From Sphingomonas elodea ATCC 31461 (lineage in GTDB: Bacteria > Pseudomonadota > Alphaproteobacteria > Sphingomonadales > Sphingomonadaceae): a stretch of DNA of 64,000 nucleotides. Numbering within the stretch: position 1 is the first letter of the stretch; each line of letters opens with the position of its first letter. Below the pieces are notes generated by a model. It was not told where the DNA came from, did no database searches, and was given only the letters and a program-made list of their open reading frames with translations. Both the position numbers and the translations under genes were made by a program. Positions 36,081 to 43,991 of the stretch are shown here, piece after piece. Location: the NCBI RefSeq assembly GCF_000226955.1, contig NZ_AGFU01000011.1:1-64000 (forward strand). The letters are read 5' to 3'.

Positions 36081-36437
36081 TCAGCGCGACGCGGTCTGCT
36101 GGCGCTTCTCGAGGTAGCGCAAGCCGTTCATCGCAACCGTGTGCGAGTTCGCGGTCCGGTCGGTCGAAAGGTTCATCGGTACATTGGCCTGCGCCAGAAC
36201 GTCGCGGTACAGCGCGCGCGCCTGTTCGGTACGGCCGGTAGCGTAATAGACGGCGGCAAGGTTCAGCTGCACTTCGGGGCGCTCGCCTGCCTGCATCTGC
36301 GCAAGAAGCTTATGCTCGGCCTTGGCATAGGCACCGGTCATGATCTCGCGCGCCGCAACGCTGCCATCCTGGGCAGCAGCCGGCGAGGCCAGAACGAACG
36401 TCGGCGCCAAGGCCGCGACGACAAGTTTGATCGACAT
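36081..36437 (-). CDS. Small secreted tetratricopeptide-like protein
   Basis: A 118-residue protein with a Sec signal peptide (about 1-22, ending ASPAAAQ). The mature part is helical; KLLAQMQAGERPEVQLNLAAVYYATGRTEQARALYRDVLA fits one to one and a half TPR units (the pattern A-x-x-Y-x-x-x-G-x-x-x-x-A). No partner is obvious. AGGAG lies upstream of the ATG at 36437. Immediately upstream is an array of five 11-bp repeats at 36453-36507, which suggests control by a PhoB/OmpR-type response regulator. Confidence 0.75.
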   Translation of the reverse strand: MSIKLVVAALAPTFVLASPAAAQDGSVAAREIMTGAYAKAEHKLLAQMQAGERPEVQLNLAAVYYATGRTEQARALYRDVLAQANVPMNLSTDRTANSHTVAMNGLRYLEKRQQTASR

Positions 36438-36452
36438 GTTACTCTCCTATCC

Positions 36453-36507
36453 GTGACACCGAGGTTTCACCTTTATGACACTTCGGTGACGTAGGAGTGA
36501 CATTTAG
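36453..36507 (-). promoter_or_regulatory. Five tandem 11-bp repeats resembling a Pho-box array
   Basis: Starting at 36453, 36464, 36475, 36486 and 36497, five consecutive 11-base units begin with GTGAC or close variants (GTTTC in the second, ATGAC in the third). Read on the minus strand the units contain TGTCAC, CGTCAC, TGTCAT, TGAAAC and TGTCAC, matching the TGTCA core and 11-bp spacing of PhoB-binding Pho boxes. The nearest unit ends 15 bases from the start codon at 36437, so it would overlap the promoter and leader. Assignment to PhoB rather than another winged-helix response regulator is inference. Confidence 0.5.
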
Positions 36508-36783
36508 AAGACGGTTCCGCAACCCCGCAATTGCGCCTAGCCGCTGCGGGTCGACGCAGCAGGGGGCCCTTGCCCTAGCGATGCCCCGATCCTCGGGGCG
36601 TCTCGGATGTCGACGCTTGCTCGTCTTTAGTTCCGGGCCGCGCGGGGCTGCGCGCGCGTGTCATGCCTTGGAAAGCCGGGTATCCCCCTCCGCTTGGGTC
36701 CAGCAGGGCTTGGCAGCCTCGCATGCCATCGCTCGGCCGATGGGGCTACGCCTCTCCTGCTCATGGCCCCGAACGACAGGCAC
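36508..36783. other. Intergenic region upstream of the small secreted protein
   Basis: Together with the repeat array and the following terminator this makes a 402-base gap (36438-36839) with no supportable gene. Open frames here lack ribosome-binding sites and family resemblance. I see no other clear structure. Confidence 0.4.
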
Positions 36784-36810
36784 AAAAAAAGGCGGCCCCG
36801 AAGGGCCGCC
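36784..36810 (-). terminator. Terminator of the tonB-exbB-exbD-exbD operon
   Basis: Read on the minus strand: GGCGGCCC, UUCG tetraloop, GGGCCGCC, then a seven-base T-run. It lies 29 bases past the last exbD stop codon and is a textbook Rho-independent terminator. Confidence 0.88.
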
Positions 36811-36839
36811 CTCCCAAAATACTCCGACCGCGTCGCGGA

Positions 36840-37265
36840 TCAGAAGTCGTTGCGATACTGCTCGTTGCCGACGAAGCCGAGCTTCGTCACGTTCGCGCGC
36901 TTGATGATCGCCAGCACGCGATCGACCACGTCGTACCGCGCCTGCGGATCCGGCTGGAAGTGCAGCTCGGGCTCCGGCGAACGCTGCAGCGATGCGTCCA
37001 GATACTGGCGCAGCATCACGTCGTTGATCGGCATGCTGTTCCAGAACACCTGGCCCTGCGCGTCGATATAGACCTTGTTCTTGTCCGGCTCGACGGGCGG
37101 TGCGCTGTTGTTGCTCGGCTGCGGCAGATCGACCTTCACCGCATGCGTCTGAACCGGAATGGTGATGATGAACATGATGAGGAGCACGAGCATGACGTCG
37201 ATCAACGGCGTCGTGTTCATGTCCATCATCGGCTCGCCGTCATCACGGCCTGCGCTCATTGCCAT
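36840..37265 (-). CDS. exbD: ExbD/TolR-family biopolymer transport protein, distal copy
   Basis: A 141-residue inner-membrane protein with one helix at about 20-42 carrying the proton-path aspartate in TTPLIDVMLVLLIMFIITIP, then a periplasmic domain (about 50-135). With ExbB it forms the proton channel that energises TonB. It is last in the operon, followed by a strong terminator. AACTCCTTA before its start gives AAGGAGTT on the coding strand. Confidence 0.95.
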   Translation of the reverse strand: MAMSAGRDDGEPMMDMNTTPLIDVMLVLLIMFIITIPVQTHAVKVDLPQPSNNSAPPVEPDKNKVYIDAQGQVFWNSMPINDVMLRQYLDASLQRSPEPELHFQPDPQARYDVVDRVLAIIKRANVTKLGFVGNEQYRNDF

Positions 37266-37291
37266 TGTCGTAACTCCTTAAGCGAGGCCGT

Positions 37292-37771
37292 TCAGAGCCG
37301 GCTGGTGCCAGAACCGGGCTCCGGCTCCGAGATAAACCCGACCTTCACGAAACCCGCCATCTGCATCGTATAGATGGTGCCGCCGATGCAGCGATAGGGC
37401 GTGTTGATGTCGCCGCGGATGTGAACTTCCGGAAGCTCGAGACCGGCGGCGTTCGGGCCACCCTGGCGCTCGATCTCGGCCTTCAGCTTGGCAACCGCGC
37501 GGTCGAGCAGCTCGGTGTGATTGACCCGGGTAAGACCCCAATAGATCTCGCAGCCTTCCGGGCTACCCTTGACGGAGAGCGAGACGTTCTCCGGCTTGGT
37601 GGTCGTCGGCTCGAACTGCACCTTCGGCAACGCGAGGTCGATCGTCTGGACCACAACGGGAACGGCGATGAGGAAGATGATCAGAAGAACCAGCATCACG
37701 TCCACGAGGGGCGTGGTGTTGATGTCCGACATCGGTGCGTCGTCGCCGCCGCTGCCTGTGCTAATCGCCAT
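37292..37771 (-). CDS. exbD: ExbD/TolR-family biopolymer transport protein, proximal copy with extra periplasmic cysteines
   Basis: A 159-residue paralogue with the proton-path aspartate in TTPLVDVMLVLLIIFLIAVP. Its periplasmic domain is longer than in the distal copy and holds two cysteines, in SPEGCEIYWG and NTPYRCIGG, which could form a disulfide. Two tandem exbD genes are usual in sphingomonads and xanthomonads, where the second can have a specialised role. It lies 26 bases from the distal exbD. Confidence 0.95.
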   Translation of the reverse strand: MAISTGSGGDDAPMSDINTTPLVDVMLVLLIIFLIAVPVVVQTIDLALPKVQFEPTTTKPENVSLSVKGSPEGCEIYWGLTRVNHTELLDRAVAKLKAEIERQGGPNAAGLELPEVHIRGDINTPYRCIGGTIYTMQMAGFVKVGFISEPEPGSGTSRL

Positions 37772-37850
37772 TGGGCGTTATCCTATCCTCTTGTGCGCCG
37801 GACGGATCCGGCGGCAGGGCTGCGCGACGGCACAGCCCTGCGCCTTCCAA

Positions 37851-38642
37851 TTACGAGCGGGTCGGGGTGCCGCCGGTCGTGGTCGCCGGCTTCGCAGCGG
37901 CGGCGGCAACGGGCTTCTTGGCAGCAGCGGCAGTCGCCGGCTTCACGCGGCCGTCCGAAGCCAGGTAGCCGAGGACGTCGTTCGAGAACGCGTTCAGGCC
38001 TTCCGCGATCGCCTTGTTGCGGCGCTGCAGGAAGTTGAAGGCGAGCACCGCCGGCACGGCGACGACGAGGCCGAGTGCGGTCATGATGAGCGCTTCACCG
38101 ACCGGGCCGGCGACGGCGTCGATCGAAGCCTGACCGGCCGAACCGATCTTGATGAGCGCGCGGTAGATACCGATAACCGTACCGAACAGACCGATGAACG
38201 GCGAGGTCGCGCCGACGGTCGCGAGGAAGGCGAGACCGCCGCCCAGTGCCGAGTTGATCGAACCTTCCGAACGGGCCAGCGAACCGTGCAGCCAGTCATG
38301 TGCTTCGACCGGATCGGTCAGCAGCTTGTACTGCTCCTGCGCCTCGATGCCGTCGTCGACGATCTGGCGATAGGCCGAGTTCTTCTCGAGCTTGGCAGCG
38401 CCTTCACGCAGGCTGCTGGCGCTCCAGAAGGTAGCGCGGACGCGCTTCGCCTGGTTGATGATCTTCTGCTGCTCGAACACCTTGGTGAAGAGAATGTAGA
38501 GCGACACGAAGAGCATGAGCACCAGGATGGTGAACACCGACTGCGAGATCAGGCCGCCTTCCTTCAGCGCCTGCTGGAGGCCGTAGGGGCTTTCGCCGCC
38601 CTTAGCTGCGGCGGCACCGGCAGCGAGAATGGTCGTGAGCAT
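37851..38642 (-). CDS. exbB: ExbB/MotA/TolQ-family proton channel protein
   Basis: A 263-residue inner-membrane protein with three helices (about 33-54, 145-168 and 184-206). The channel threonines and the diagnostic block VGATSPFIGLFGTVIGIYRAL are present, followed by GPVGEALIMTALGLVVAVPAVLAFN. A C-terminal Ala/Lys/Pro-rich tail (about 236-263) is an extension beyond the E. coli protein. It works with ExbD and TonB. It is second in the operon. Confidence 0.95.
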   Translation of the reverse strand: MLTTILAAGAAAAKGGESPYGLQQALKEGGLISQSVFTILVLMLFVSLYILFTKVFEQQKIINQAKRVRATFWSASSLREGAAKLEKNSAYRQIVDDGIEAQEQYKLLTDPVEAHDWLHGSLARSEGSINSALGGGLAFLATVGATSPFIGLFGTVIGIYRALIKIGSAGQASIDAVAGPVGEALIMTALGLVVAVPAVLAFNFLQRRNKAIAEGLNAFSNDVLGYLASDGRVKPATAAAAKKPVAAAAAKPATTTGGTPTRS

Positions 38643-38717
38643 TTTGGGTCTTTCCTCTAAAAGATAGCTTCTTGCGCAAGCCGGCCCGCCGCGCCCGGCG
38701 GACCGGAAACCGGAGAG

Positions 38718-39392
38718 TTACTTCTGCAGTCGCCAGGTGAAACGGCCATTGTACGGCGCGGGAATCTTGTTCCCCTCCGCATCCTGGGCCGGATCGAACC
38801 GGGCGCGACGCCGCAACAGGTTGCAGGCCGTGCTGTCGAGCAGCGACGAACCGCTGGACGACGTGATGCTGCAGTTGGTCACCTTGCCCGAACCGTCGAC
38901 GTCCAGACGGAAGGCAACGGTGCCCTCGTCGCCGGCGCGCGAGGCGGCTGCCGGATAGTCGTCGTCGGTCACCCACGAACCGGGAGGCGTGCGAGGCTTG
39001 AGCGGCTTCGCAATCCGCGGCGGTGCGGGCGGCGCCGGAGGTGCCGGCGGCGCGGGAGGCGCAGGCGGCGAGATCGGCGGCGGTGGGGGGATGATCGGAG
39101 TATTCTGGATCGGCGGCGCAGGCGACTGGGACTGCACGATAGCCGGCGGCACCACGACCTGGGTCGGGGGCGGCGGCACCGGCGTGTCCGGCGGCGGCGG
39201 CGGCGGCGGAATCTCCTCCGGCGGGGGCGGCGGCTCGTCGACCTCGAAGGTCTTCAGCTCTTCCGCCTTCTTCTTGATATATTGGTATGCCAGACCTGTG
39301 ACGAAGGCATAACCCATGCCAGCCACGATGATAGCGACGATTACGATCGCTACCACACGACTGCCACTTACATTCCGGTCAGCGTAAGCCAT
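38718..39392 (-). CDS. tonB: TonB energy transducer
   Basis: A 224-residue protein with an N-terminal membrane helix at about 12-34, a long proline-rich periplasmic spacer (about 52-127) including a PAP/APP repeat, and a C-terminal TonB domain (about 135-224) with DDDYPAAASRAGDEGTVAFRLDVDGSGKVTNCS-like sequence. It transmits the proton-motive force to outer-membrane receptors for siderophores, vitamin B12 and sugars. It is the first gene of the tonB-exbB-exbD-exbD operon. No clear Fur box is visible in the 227 bases upstream. Confidence 0.94.
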   Translation of the reverse strand: MAYADRNVSGSRVVAIVIVAIIVAGMGYAFVTGLAYQYIKKKAEELKTFEVDEPPPPPEEIPPPPPPPDTPVPPPPTQVVVPPAIVQSQSPAPPIQNTPIIPPPPPISPPAPPAPPAPPAPPAPPRIAKPLKPRTPPGSWVTDDDYPAAASRAGDEGTVAFRLDVDGSGKVTNCSITSSSGSSLLDSTACNLLRRRARFDPAQDAEGNKIPAPYNGRFTWRLQK

Positions 39393-39606
39393 TCGGCAAC
39401 GTCACTCCCTCTAATCCTGCTTGCGACCCTGGCCGGCTGGCAGCCGCGCACAAGTCCGCTCGCCTCGGGTCGCACTGCGCCCCTGATGGCGAGAGCACCG
39501 AGTCTGTATCGTGGGCCTTCCGACGACGCAAACTCTTTGTCGGACGAATTGGTCCTACAACACGCCCATGGCAGAATTATTTCTGTATAAGATCGGCACA
39601 ATCCGG

Positions 39607-39620
39607 TACCGGCACCGGTA
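39607..39620. repeat. Palindrome overlapping a start codon
   Basis: Perfect 14-bp palindrome TACCGG-CA-CCGGTA whose last base is the A of the ATG at 39620. It replaces the place where a ribosome-binding site would be, so it may act as an operator or translational hairpin. Confidence 0.3.
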
Positions 39621-40456
39621 TGAAACATGCCCTTCCCATGCTGTTTTGTTGCGCTGCGGCATTTCCTGCGCTCGCGCAACCCGCCCCACAAACCGCGCAA
39701 ATCCGCCACGAAGCGCAAAGTGGCTTACCCAGTTACGCCACCGTAGCGACCGCGATCGTGGGCGCGCCGCTGGTGATCGACGCCCGCATCACCGACTTGA
39801 TCCGCATCAAGGATAACGCGGCCCCCAGTCTCGTTGCGGGACGCGCCCGCCTCTACGTCCGCGCCGATGTTTTGGCACTGATTCGCGGTAGCAGTGCGCT
39901 TCCGACGCAGATTTCCTACCTGGCGGATGTGCCGCTCGATTCTCGAGGCAAGGTGCCGAAGCTGAAAAAGCAGCGCGTGCTCCTGTTCGCGCGGCCGGTG
40001 CCGGGCAAGGCGAGCGATATTCAGCTCGCCGGCATCGACGGGCAATATGCCTGGTCGCCCGAGCTCGACACCCTTACCCGCCGCATCACGCGCGAGCTGC
40101 TCGCCGCCGATGCTCCGCCCGCGATCACCGGCATCGGCAACGCCTTCCACGTGCCAGGTGCGCTGCCCGGCGAAGGCGAGAGCCAGATCTTCCTCAAGAC
40201 CGCCAACGGCGCGCCGATCTCGCTCCAAGTGCTGCGCCGCCCGGGCGAGAAGACCCTGTGGGGCGTATCGCTCGGCGATATCGTCGACGCGAGCGCGGGC
40301 CAGCCCCCGCGCGACACGCTGGCGTGGTACAGGCTTGCCTGCGGGCTTCCCAAGGCCCTGCCCCAGGATGCGGTGGGTGCCGAGACGCCGGAAAATGCCG
40401 AAGCCGTGCGGCAGGACTATCAGCTGGTGCTGCGCGACCTAGGCCCCTGCAGCTGA
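39620..40456 (+). CDS. Secreted protein of unknown function
   Basis: A 278-residue protein with a Sec signal peptide (about 1-19, ending FPALA). The mature chain has no domain I recognise. Segments ATAIVGAPLVIDARITDLIRIKD, ARLYVRADVLALIRGSSALPTQISYLADVPLDSRGKVPKLKKQRVLLFARP and GVSLGDIVDASAGQPPRDTLAWYRLACGLP suggest beta-rich folding. Two or three cysteines occur late, including the C-terminal one. Related proteins appear in sphingomonads. No ribosome-binding site is visible; a palindrome occupies that position. Confidence 0.75.
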   Translation: MKHALPMLFCCAAAFPALAQPAPQTAQIRHEAQSGLPSYATVATAIVGAPLVIDARITDLIRIKDNAAPSLVAGRARLYVRADVLALIRGSSALPTQISYLADVPLDSRGKVPKLKKQRVLLFARPVPGKASDIQLAGIDGQYAWSPELDTLTRRITRELLAADAPPAITGIGNAFHVPGALPGEGESQIFLKTANGAPISLQVLRRPGEKTLWGVSLGDIVDASAGQPPRDTLAWYRLACGLPKALPQDAVGAETPENAEAVRQDYQLVLRDLGPCS

Positions 40457-40481
40457 CCGCAGCGGCGCCGCCGCCGGCCGC

Positions 40482-40853
40482 TCAGCGCCGGTGGCGGACC
40501 AGCGTGATCCCGATCGATTCCTGCGCCTCGGCGATCGCCAGCTTGACGATCCGCACCTCGACCCTGCGGACGCGCGAATCCGAGACGAACACCGTCTGGC
40601 AGATATGATCCGCAACCGCCTCGATCAGCGTGAAATGTACGTCCTTGGGCAGTGCGTCGGTGGCGGCGTGCTTGAGGTCGATATAGCTTTTCGAGGCACT
40701 GAGCGGAGTTTCCGGGGCGAAATGCTCCGGCAGGTCCAGATCTGCGGTGACGGAGATGCGCAGCGGCTGCGGCAGATGCGTCTCCTCGGAATAGACCCCG
40801 GTGAGGACTTCGACTTCGAGATCGAGCACCTGAAGCTGCAATAGGTCGGGCAA
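40482..40853 (-). CDS. folB: Dihydroneopterin aldolase
   Basis: Folate biosynthesis enzyme of 123 residues that cleaves 7,8-dihydroneopterin to hydroxymethyl-dihydropterin and glycolaldehyde. Landmarks are LEVEVLTGVYSEETHLPQPLRISVTADLD with the pterin-binding glutamate, a tyrosine in KSYIDLKH, TLIEAVADHICQTVF, and the catalytic lysine in RIVKLAIAEAQESIGI. Length is normal. It converges on the preceding secreted-protein gene with 25 bases between. It has no other folate genes nearby. Confidence 0.92.
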   Translation of the reverse strand: MPDLLQLQVLDLEVEVLTGVYSEETHLPQPLRISVTADLDLPEHFAPETPLSASKSYIDLKHAATDALPKDVHFTLIEAVADHICQTVFVSDSRVRRVEVRIVKLAIAEAQESIGITLVRHRR

Positions 40854-41027
40854 TCAAACGGCCTTTCTTCGGCAAGACAAGCGCGCGCCATAGCAGATGG
40901 GGCCGCCGGGAAAAGCCCGTGCACTTCCTGCACCTTGATAGGTAGCAATTCGCGCTTGCGCTTCGCCGCAGCAGCGCTAAGGCGCGCGCCTTTCGGCATC
41001 AGGCCGAGGCGGCACGAAGGATTCGCG

Positions 41028-41549
41028 GTGATACAGATAGTTGCGCTGGATGCGGTTGACCCGCACGCCGTAGAGGCGCTGCTCGATCGCGCCTTTGGGG
41101 CCGATCGGCACCTGCGCACCGCCTATCGGATTCGCCAGGGCACCCAGCCGATTCGTCCATTCAGTTTTGCCGCATTAACCGAAGATGGCAAGCTGGCCGG
41201 CACGATTCAGAGCTGGCCCGTCGCGCTGGCGAGCGATTCGGGCCCGCAGGTGCCGCTGGTGATGGTAGGCCCGGTCGCGGTAGAGCCCACGTTGCAACAG
41301 GGCGGCATCGGCCGCCGCCTGATGCAGGAGACGCTGGACGCGACCGACGTGAGCGCGTTGCCGGGTGCCGAGGCGCTGATGCTGATCGGCGATCCTGAAT
41401 ATTATGGCCGCTTCTTCGGGTTCGACGCGAACCGCACCGCCCGCTGGCGTCTGCCCGGGCCGTTCGAACCGCGCCGGCTGCTCGCACGCGGTGCGGCGGT
41501 GCCGAGCTGTTCGGGACTGCTCGTGCCCCGTCTGCGCAAGGTCGCCTGA
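41028..41549 (+). CDS. GNAT-family N-acetyltransferase
   Basis: A 173-residue acetyl-CoA-dependent transferase. The acetyl-CoA-binding signature is in VGPVAVEPTLQQGGIGRRLMQETLD (Q/R-x-x-G-x-G/A), preceded by PLVMVGPVAV and followed by GAEALMLIGDPEYYGRFFGF. GTG at 41028 was chosen because GAAGGA lies six bases upstream; the open frame extends to 40935 without a site. The PEYYGRFGF block is typical of YhbS-type GNATs, but the substrate cannot be told. Confidence 0.87.
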   Translation: MIQIVALDAVDPHAVEALLDRAFGADRHLRTAYRIRQGTQPIRPFSFAALTEDGKLAGTIQSWPVALASDSGPQVPLVMVGPVAVEPTLQQGGIGRRLMQETLDATDVSALPGAEALMLIGDPEYYGRFFGFDANRTARWRLPGPFEPRRLLARGAAVPSCSGLLVPRLRKVA

Positions 41550-41593
41550 ACTACGGGGTTCGACAAAGCGGCGGCCCGCGCTAAGGGACGTGC

Positions 41594-42163
41594 ATGCCCA
41601 ACACGCCGCCCCCCGATTTCGCCAGCCTGTCGCTCGCCGAGATCGCCCGGCTTGCCGAGGAACACCGGTTGCCGCCGGTAGAAAGCTGGAACCCCGCGCA
41701 TTGCGGAGATAGCGAGATGCGCATCGCCCGCGACGGAACCTGGTACCACCAAGGCAATCCGATCGGTCGTCCCGCGATGGTGCGGCTGTTCTCGACCATC
41801 CTGCGTCGCGAGCCGGACGGCACGTTCGTCCTGGTCACGCCGGTGGAAAAGCTCGACATCGCTGTCGAGGATGCGCCGTTCGTGGCCGTGGAGCTGAAGG
41901 CCGAGGGCAGCGGCTCGTCCACCCGGCTCGCCTTCCGGCTGAACACGGGCGACGTGGTCGTCGCCGGCCCCGATCACCCGCTGCGGATCGAGCAGCATGA
42001 GGACGGCCCCCACCCCTATCTGGCGGTGCGCGGCGGACTGGATGCACTGGTCGGCCGCAACGTCTATTACGAACTGGCCCAGTTGGCCCTTGCCGACGAG
42101 CATAGCGCAACCCCCGGCATATGGAGCCAGGGCGTGTTCTTCCCGCTGGAGCCAGGCGCATGA
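41594..42163 (+). CDS. DUF1285 protein
   Basis: A 189-residue cytoplasmic protein of the DUF1285 family, common in proteobacteria and of unknown function. Family blocks include PPVESWNPAHCGDSEMRIARDGTWYHQGNPIGRPAMVRLFSTILRRE and PVEKLDIAVEDAPFVAVEL. Its TGA overlaps the nudix ATG by four bases, placing it first in the DUF1285-nudix-cca operon. Confidence 0.9.
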   Translation: MPNTPPPDFASLSLAEIARLAEEHRLPPVESWNPAHCGDSEMRIARDGTWYHQGNPIGRPAMVRLFSTILRREPDGTFVLVTPVEKLDIAVEDAPFVAVELKAEGSGSSTRLAFRLNTGDVVVAGPDHPLRIEQHEDGPHPYLAVRGGLDALVGRNVYYELAQLALADEHSATPGIWSQGVFFPLEPGA

Positions 42164-42756
42164 GACTGGCCGATCGGCTGCGCCGGGCGCTGGCGGGCCG
42201 GCCGGCACAGGCGACGCCGCTGCTGCCCGGCGACCATGCCTTTATCGATCCCGCCCAGGTACCGAGCGCCGCGGCCGTGCTGGTCGCTGTGACAGACCGT
42301 GACACGCCGGGGGTACTGCTGACCCGTCGAAACGCCAATCTGCGGCGCCATGCCGGGCAGATTGCTTTTCCGGGAGGGCGCATCGATCCGGGTGATGCCG
42401 ACGCGGTCGAGGCGGCACTACGGGAGGCGGAGGAGGAAATCGCCCTGCCCCGCCGGCTGGTCGAGGTGATCGGCACGGTCGAATGCTACCGCACCGTCAC
42501 CGGCTATGCGGTGACCCCGGTGATCGGGGTAGTCCCTGCCGACGTTCCACTGGTGCCGTCCGAAGCGGAGGTCGAAGAGGTATTCGAAGTGCCCCTCGCC
42601 TTCCTGCTGGACGACGCCAATCATCAAAAGAAGCACGCTCTTTATCAAGGGCATGAGCGCCATTATTACGAGATATTGTGGAAAGAGTACCGGATATGGG
42701 GCGCCACGGCGGCAATGCTGGTCAACCTCTCGCGGCGGATGGCATGGCCGCATTGA
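42160..42756 (+). CDS. CoA pyrophosphatase (Nudix hydrolase)
   Basis: A 198-residue Nudix hydrolase of the NudL/PCD1 CoA-diphosphatase type. LLTRRNANLRRHAGQIAFPGG is the CoA-binding signature and GGRIDPGDADAVEAALREAEEEIAL is the Nudix box with the catalytic REAEEE glutamates. Start at 42160 was chosen because of the four-base overlap with DUF1285. It overlaps cca by 13 bases. The likely substrates are CoA and acyl-CoA. Confidence 0.9.
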   Translation: MRLADRLRRALAGRPAQATPLLPGDHAFIDPAQVPSAAAVLVAVTDRDTPGVLLTRRNANLRRHAGQIAFPGGRIDPGDADAVEAALREAEEEIALPRRLVEVIGTVECYRTVTGYAVTPVIGVVPADVPLVPSEAEVEEVFEVPLAFLLDDANHQKKHALYQGHERHYYEILWKEYRIWGATAAMLVNLSRRMAWPH

Positions 42757-43991
42757 CGCTGCCGGCCGCCGAGTGGCGGGACCGCGCCGGGCTCGACACG
42801 CTGACGGAAGTGCTGGGGGCACATGAGGGCCTGTGCCGCTTCGTCGGCGGCGCGGTCCGCGACGCGCTGCTCGGCATTCCCGTCGCCGATCTCGACCTCG
42901 CGACGGCGCTGTCTCCGGACGAGGTCATGGCGCGCCTGCGCGCTGCCGGCATCCGCGCGGTGCCGACGGGGCTTCAGCATGGTACCGTCACCGCGGTGCT
43001 GGAGAGCGGTCCGGTCGAGGTGACGACGCTGCGCCGCGACGTCTCCACCGATGGCCGCCACGCTACCGTCGCCTTCACCGACGACTGGCGCGAGGATGCC
43101 GCACGGCGCGACTTCACGATCAATGCGCTCTACGCCGATCCGATCACCGGCGCGCTGTTCGACTATTTCGGCGGGCTAAACGATCTGGCGGCGCGCAGGG
43201 TGCGCTTCATCGGTGCCCCCCTGCAGCGCATCGCCGAGGATCACCTGCGCATCCTCCGCTTCTTCCGGTTTCTCGCGCGCTTCGGCGATGCGCCCGATGG
43301 CGATGGCCTCGATGCCTGCACGATCCGCGCCCGCGACCTGATGGCGCTCAGCCGCGAGCGCATCCGCGACGAGTTGCTGAAGCTGCTGGTCGCCCGCGAA
43401 ACCGTCGGCGTGGTACGCCTGATGCTCGCGCGCGGCATCTTCGAACCGGTCGTGCCCGAGATCCGCAGCGCGGACCGGCTGGCCGCTTTGGTCGCGCGCG
43501 AGGCGCTGGTCGGCACCCTCCCCGATCCGATCCGCCGCCTTGCCGCGCTACTCGCGACCGATCCGGCACAGGCCGACCTGATCGGCGCACGGCTCAAGCT
43601 CTCAAACGCCCAACGAAAGCGGCTGATGCTTGCCAGCAGCGACGAGGGAATCGCCGGACCGCGCGCGTTGGCCTATCGTGTCGGGCGGGAGTCGGCCGAG
43701 GACCGGCTGTTGCTTGCGGCAACCGACGATGCGGCGCTTGGCCAGGGCTGGCAGCAGCTGACCGGCTGGGACATTCCCCGCCTGCCGCTCACCGGCGGCG
43801 CGCTGGTCGCCCGCGGCCTCGCCAAGGGACCGGACGTGGCCCGGGCGCTACGGGCCATCGAAGACCAGTGGATCGCGGAAGGCTTTCCGGCGACCGATCG
43901 GGTCGAATCGATCGCCGACGCAATCGTCGCTCAGGCGCTGAGCGCACCGATCAGCGCGAAGGCGGCGTCGCCGGGCACCGGCCGAGAGTAA
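42744..43991 (+). CDS. cca: CCA tRNA nucleotidyltransferase / poly(A) polymerase family
   Basis: Adds CCA to tRNA 3' ends. The 415-residue protein has the nucleotidyltransferase core FVGGAVRDALLGI and IADLDLAT, with Asp residues for two metals, then RRDFTINALYADPITGALFDYFGGLNDL and RIAEDHLRILRFFRFLARFG, and a C-terminal helical part. The start MAALTLPAAEWRD at 42744 follows GGCGGATGGC. The last 61 bases (43931-43991) overlap the coding end of the GGDEF-EAL gene on the other strand. Confidence 0.92.
   Translation: MAALTLPAAEWRDRAGLDTLTEVLGAHEGLCRFVGGAVRDALLGIPVADLDLATALSPDEVMARLRAAGIRAVPTGLQHGTVTAVLESGPVEVTTLRRDVSTDGRHATVAFTDDWREDAARRDFTINALYADPITGALFDYFGGLNDLAARRVRFIGAPLQRIAEDHLRILRFFRFLARFGDAPDGDGLDACTIRARDLMALSRERIRDELLKLLVARETVGVVRLMLARGIFEPVVPEIRSADRLAALVAREALVGTLPDPIRRLAALLATDPAQADLIGARLKLSNAQRKRLMLASSDEGIAGPRALAYRVGRESAEDRLLLAATDDAALGQGWQQLTGWDIPRLPLTGGALVARGLAKGPDVARALRAIEDQWIAEGFPATDRVESIADAIVAQALSAPISAKAASPGTGRE

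Noticed and set aside
36497-36904. A plus-strand open frame in the gap upstream of the small secreted protein
   Set aside because: No ribosome-binding site, crosses the operon terminator at 36784-36810, and has low-complexity translation.
39393-39619. A Fur box upstream of tonB
   Set aside because: No stretch close to the 19-bp GATAATGATAATCATTATC consensus is visible.
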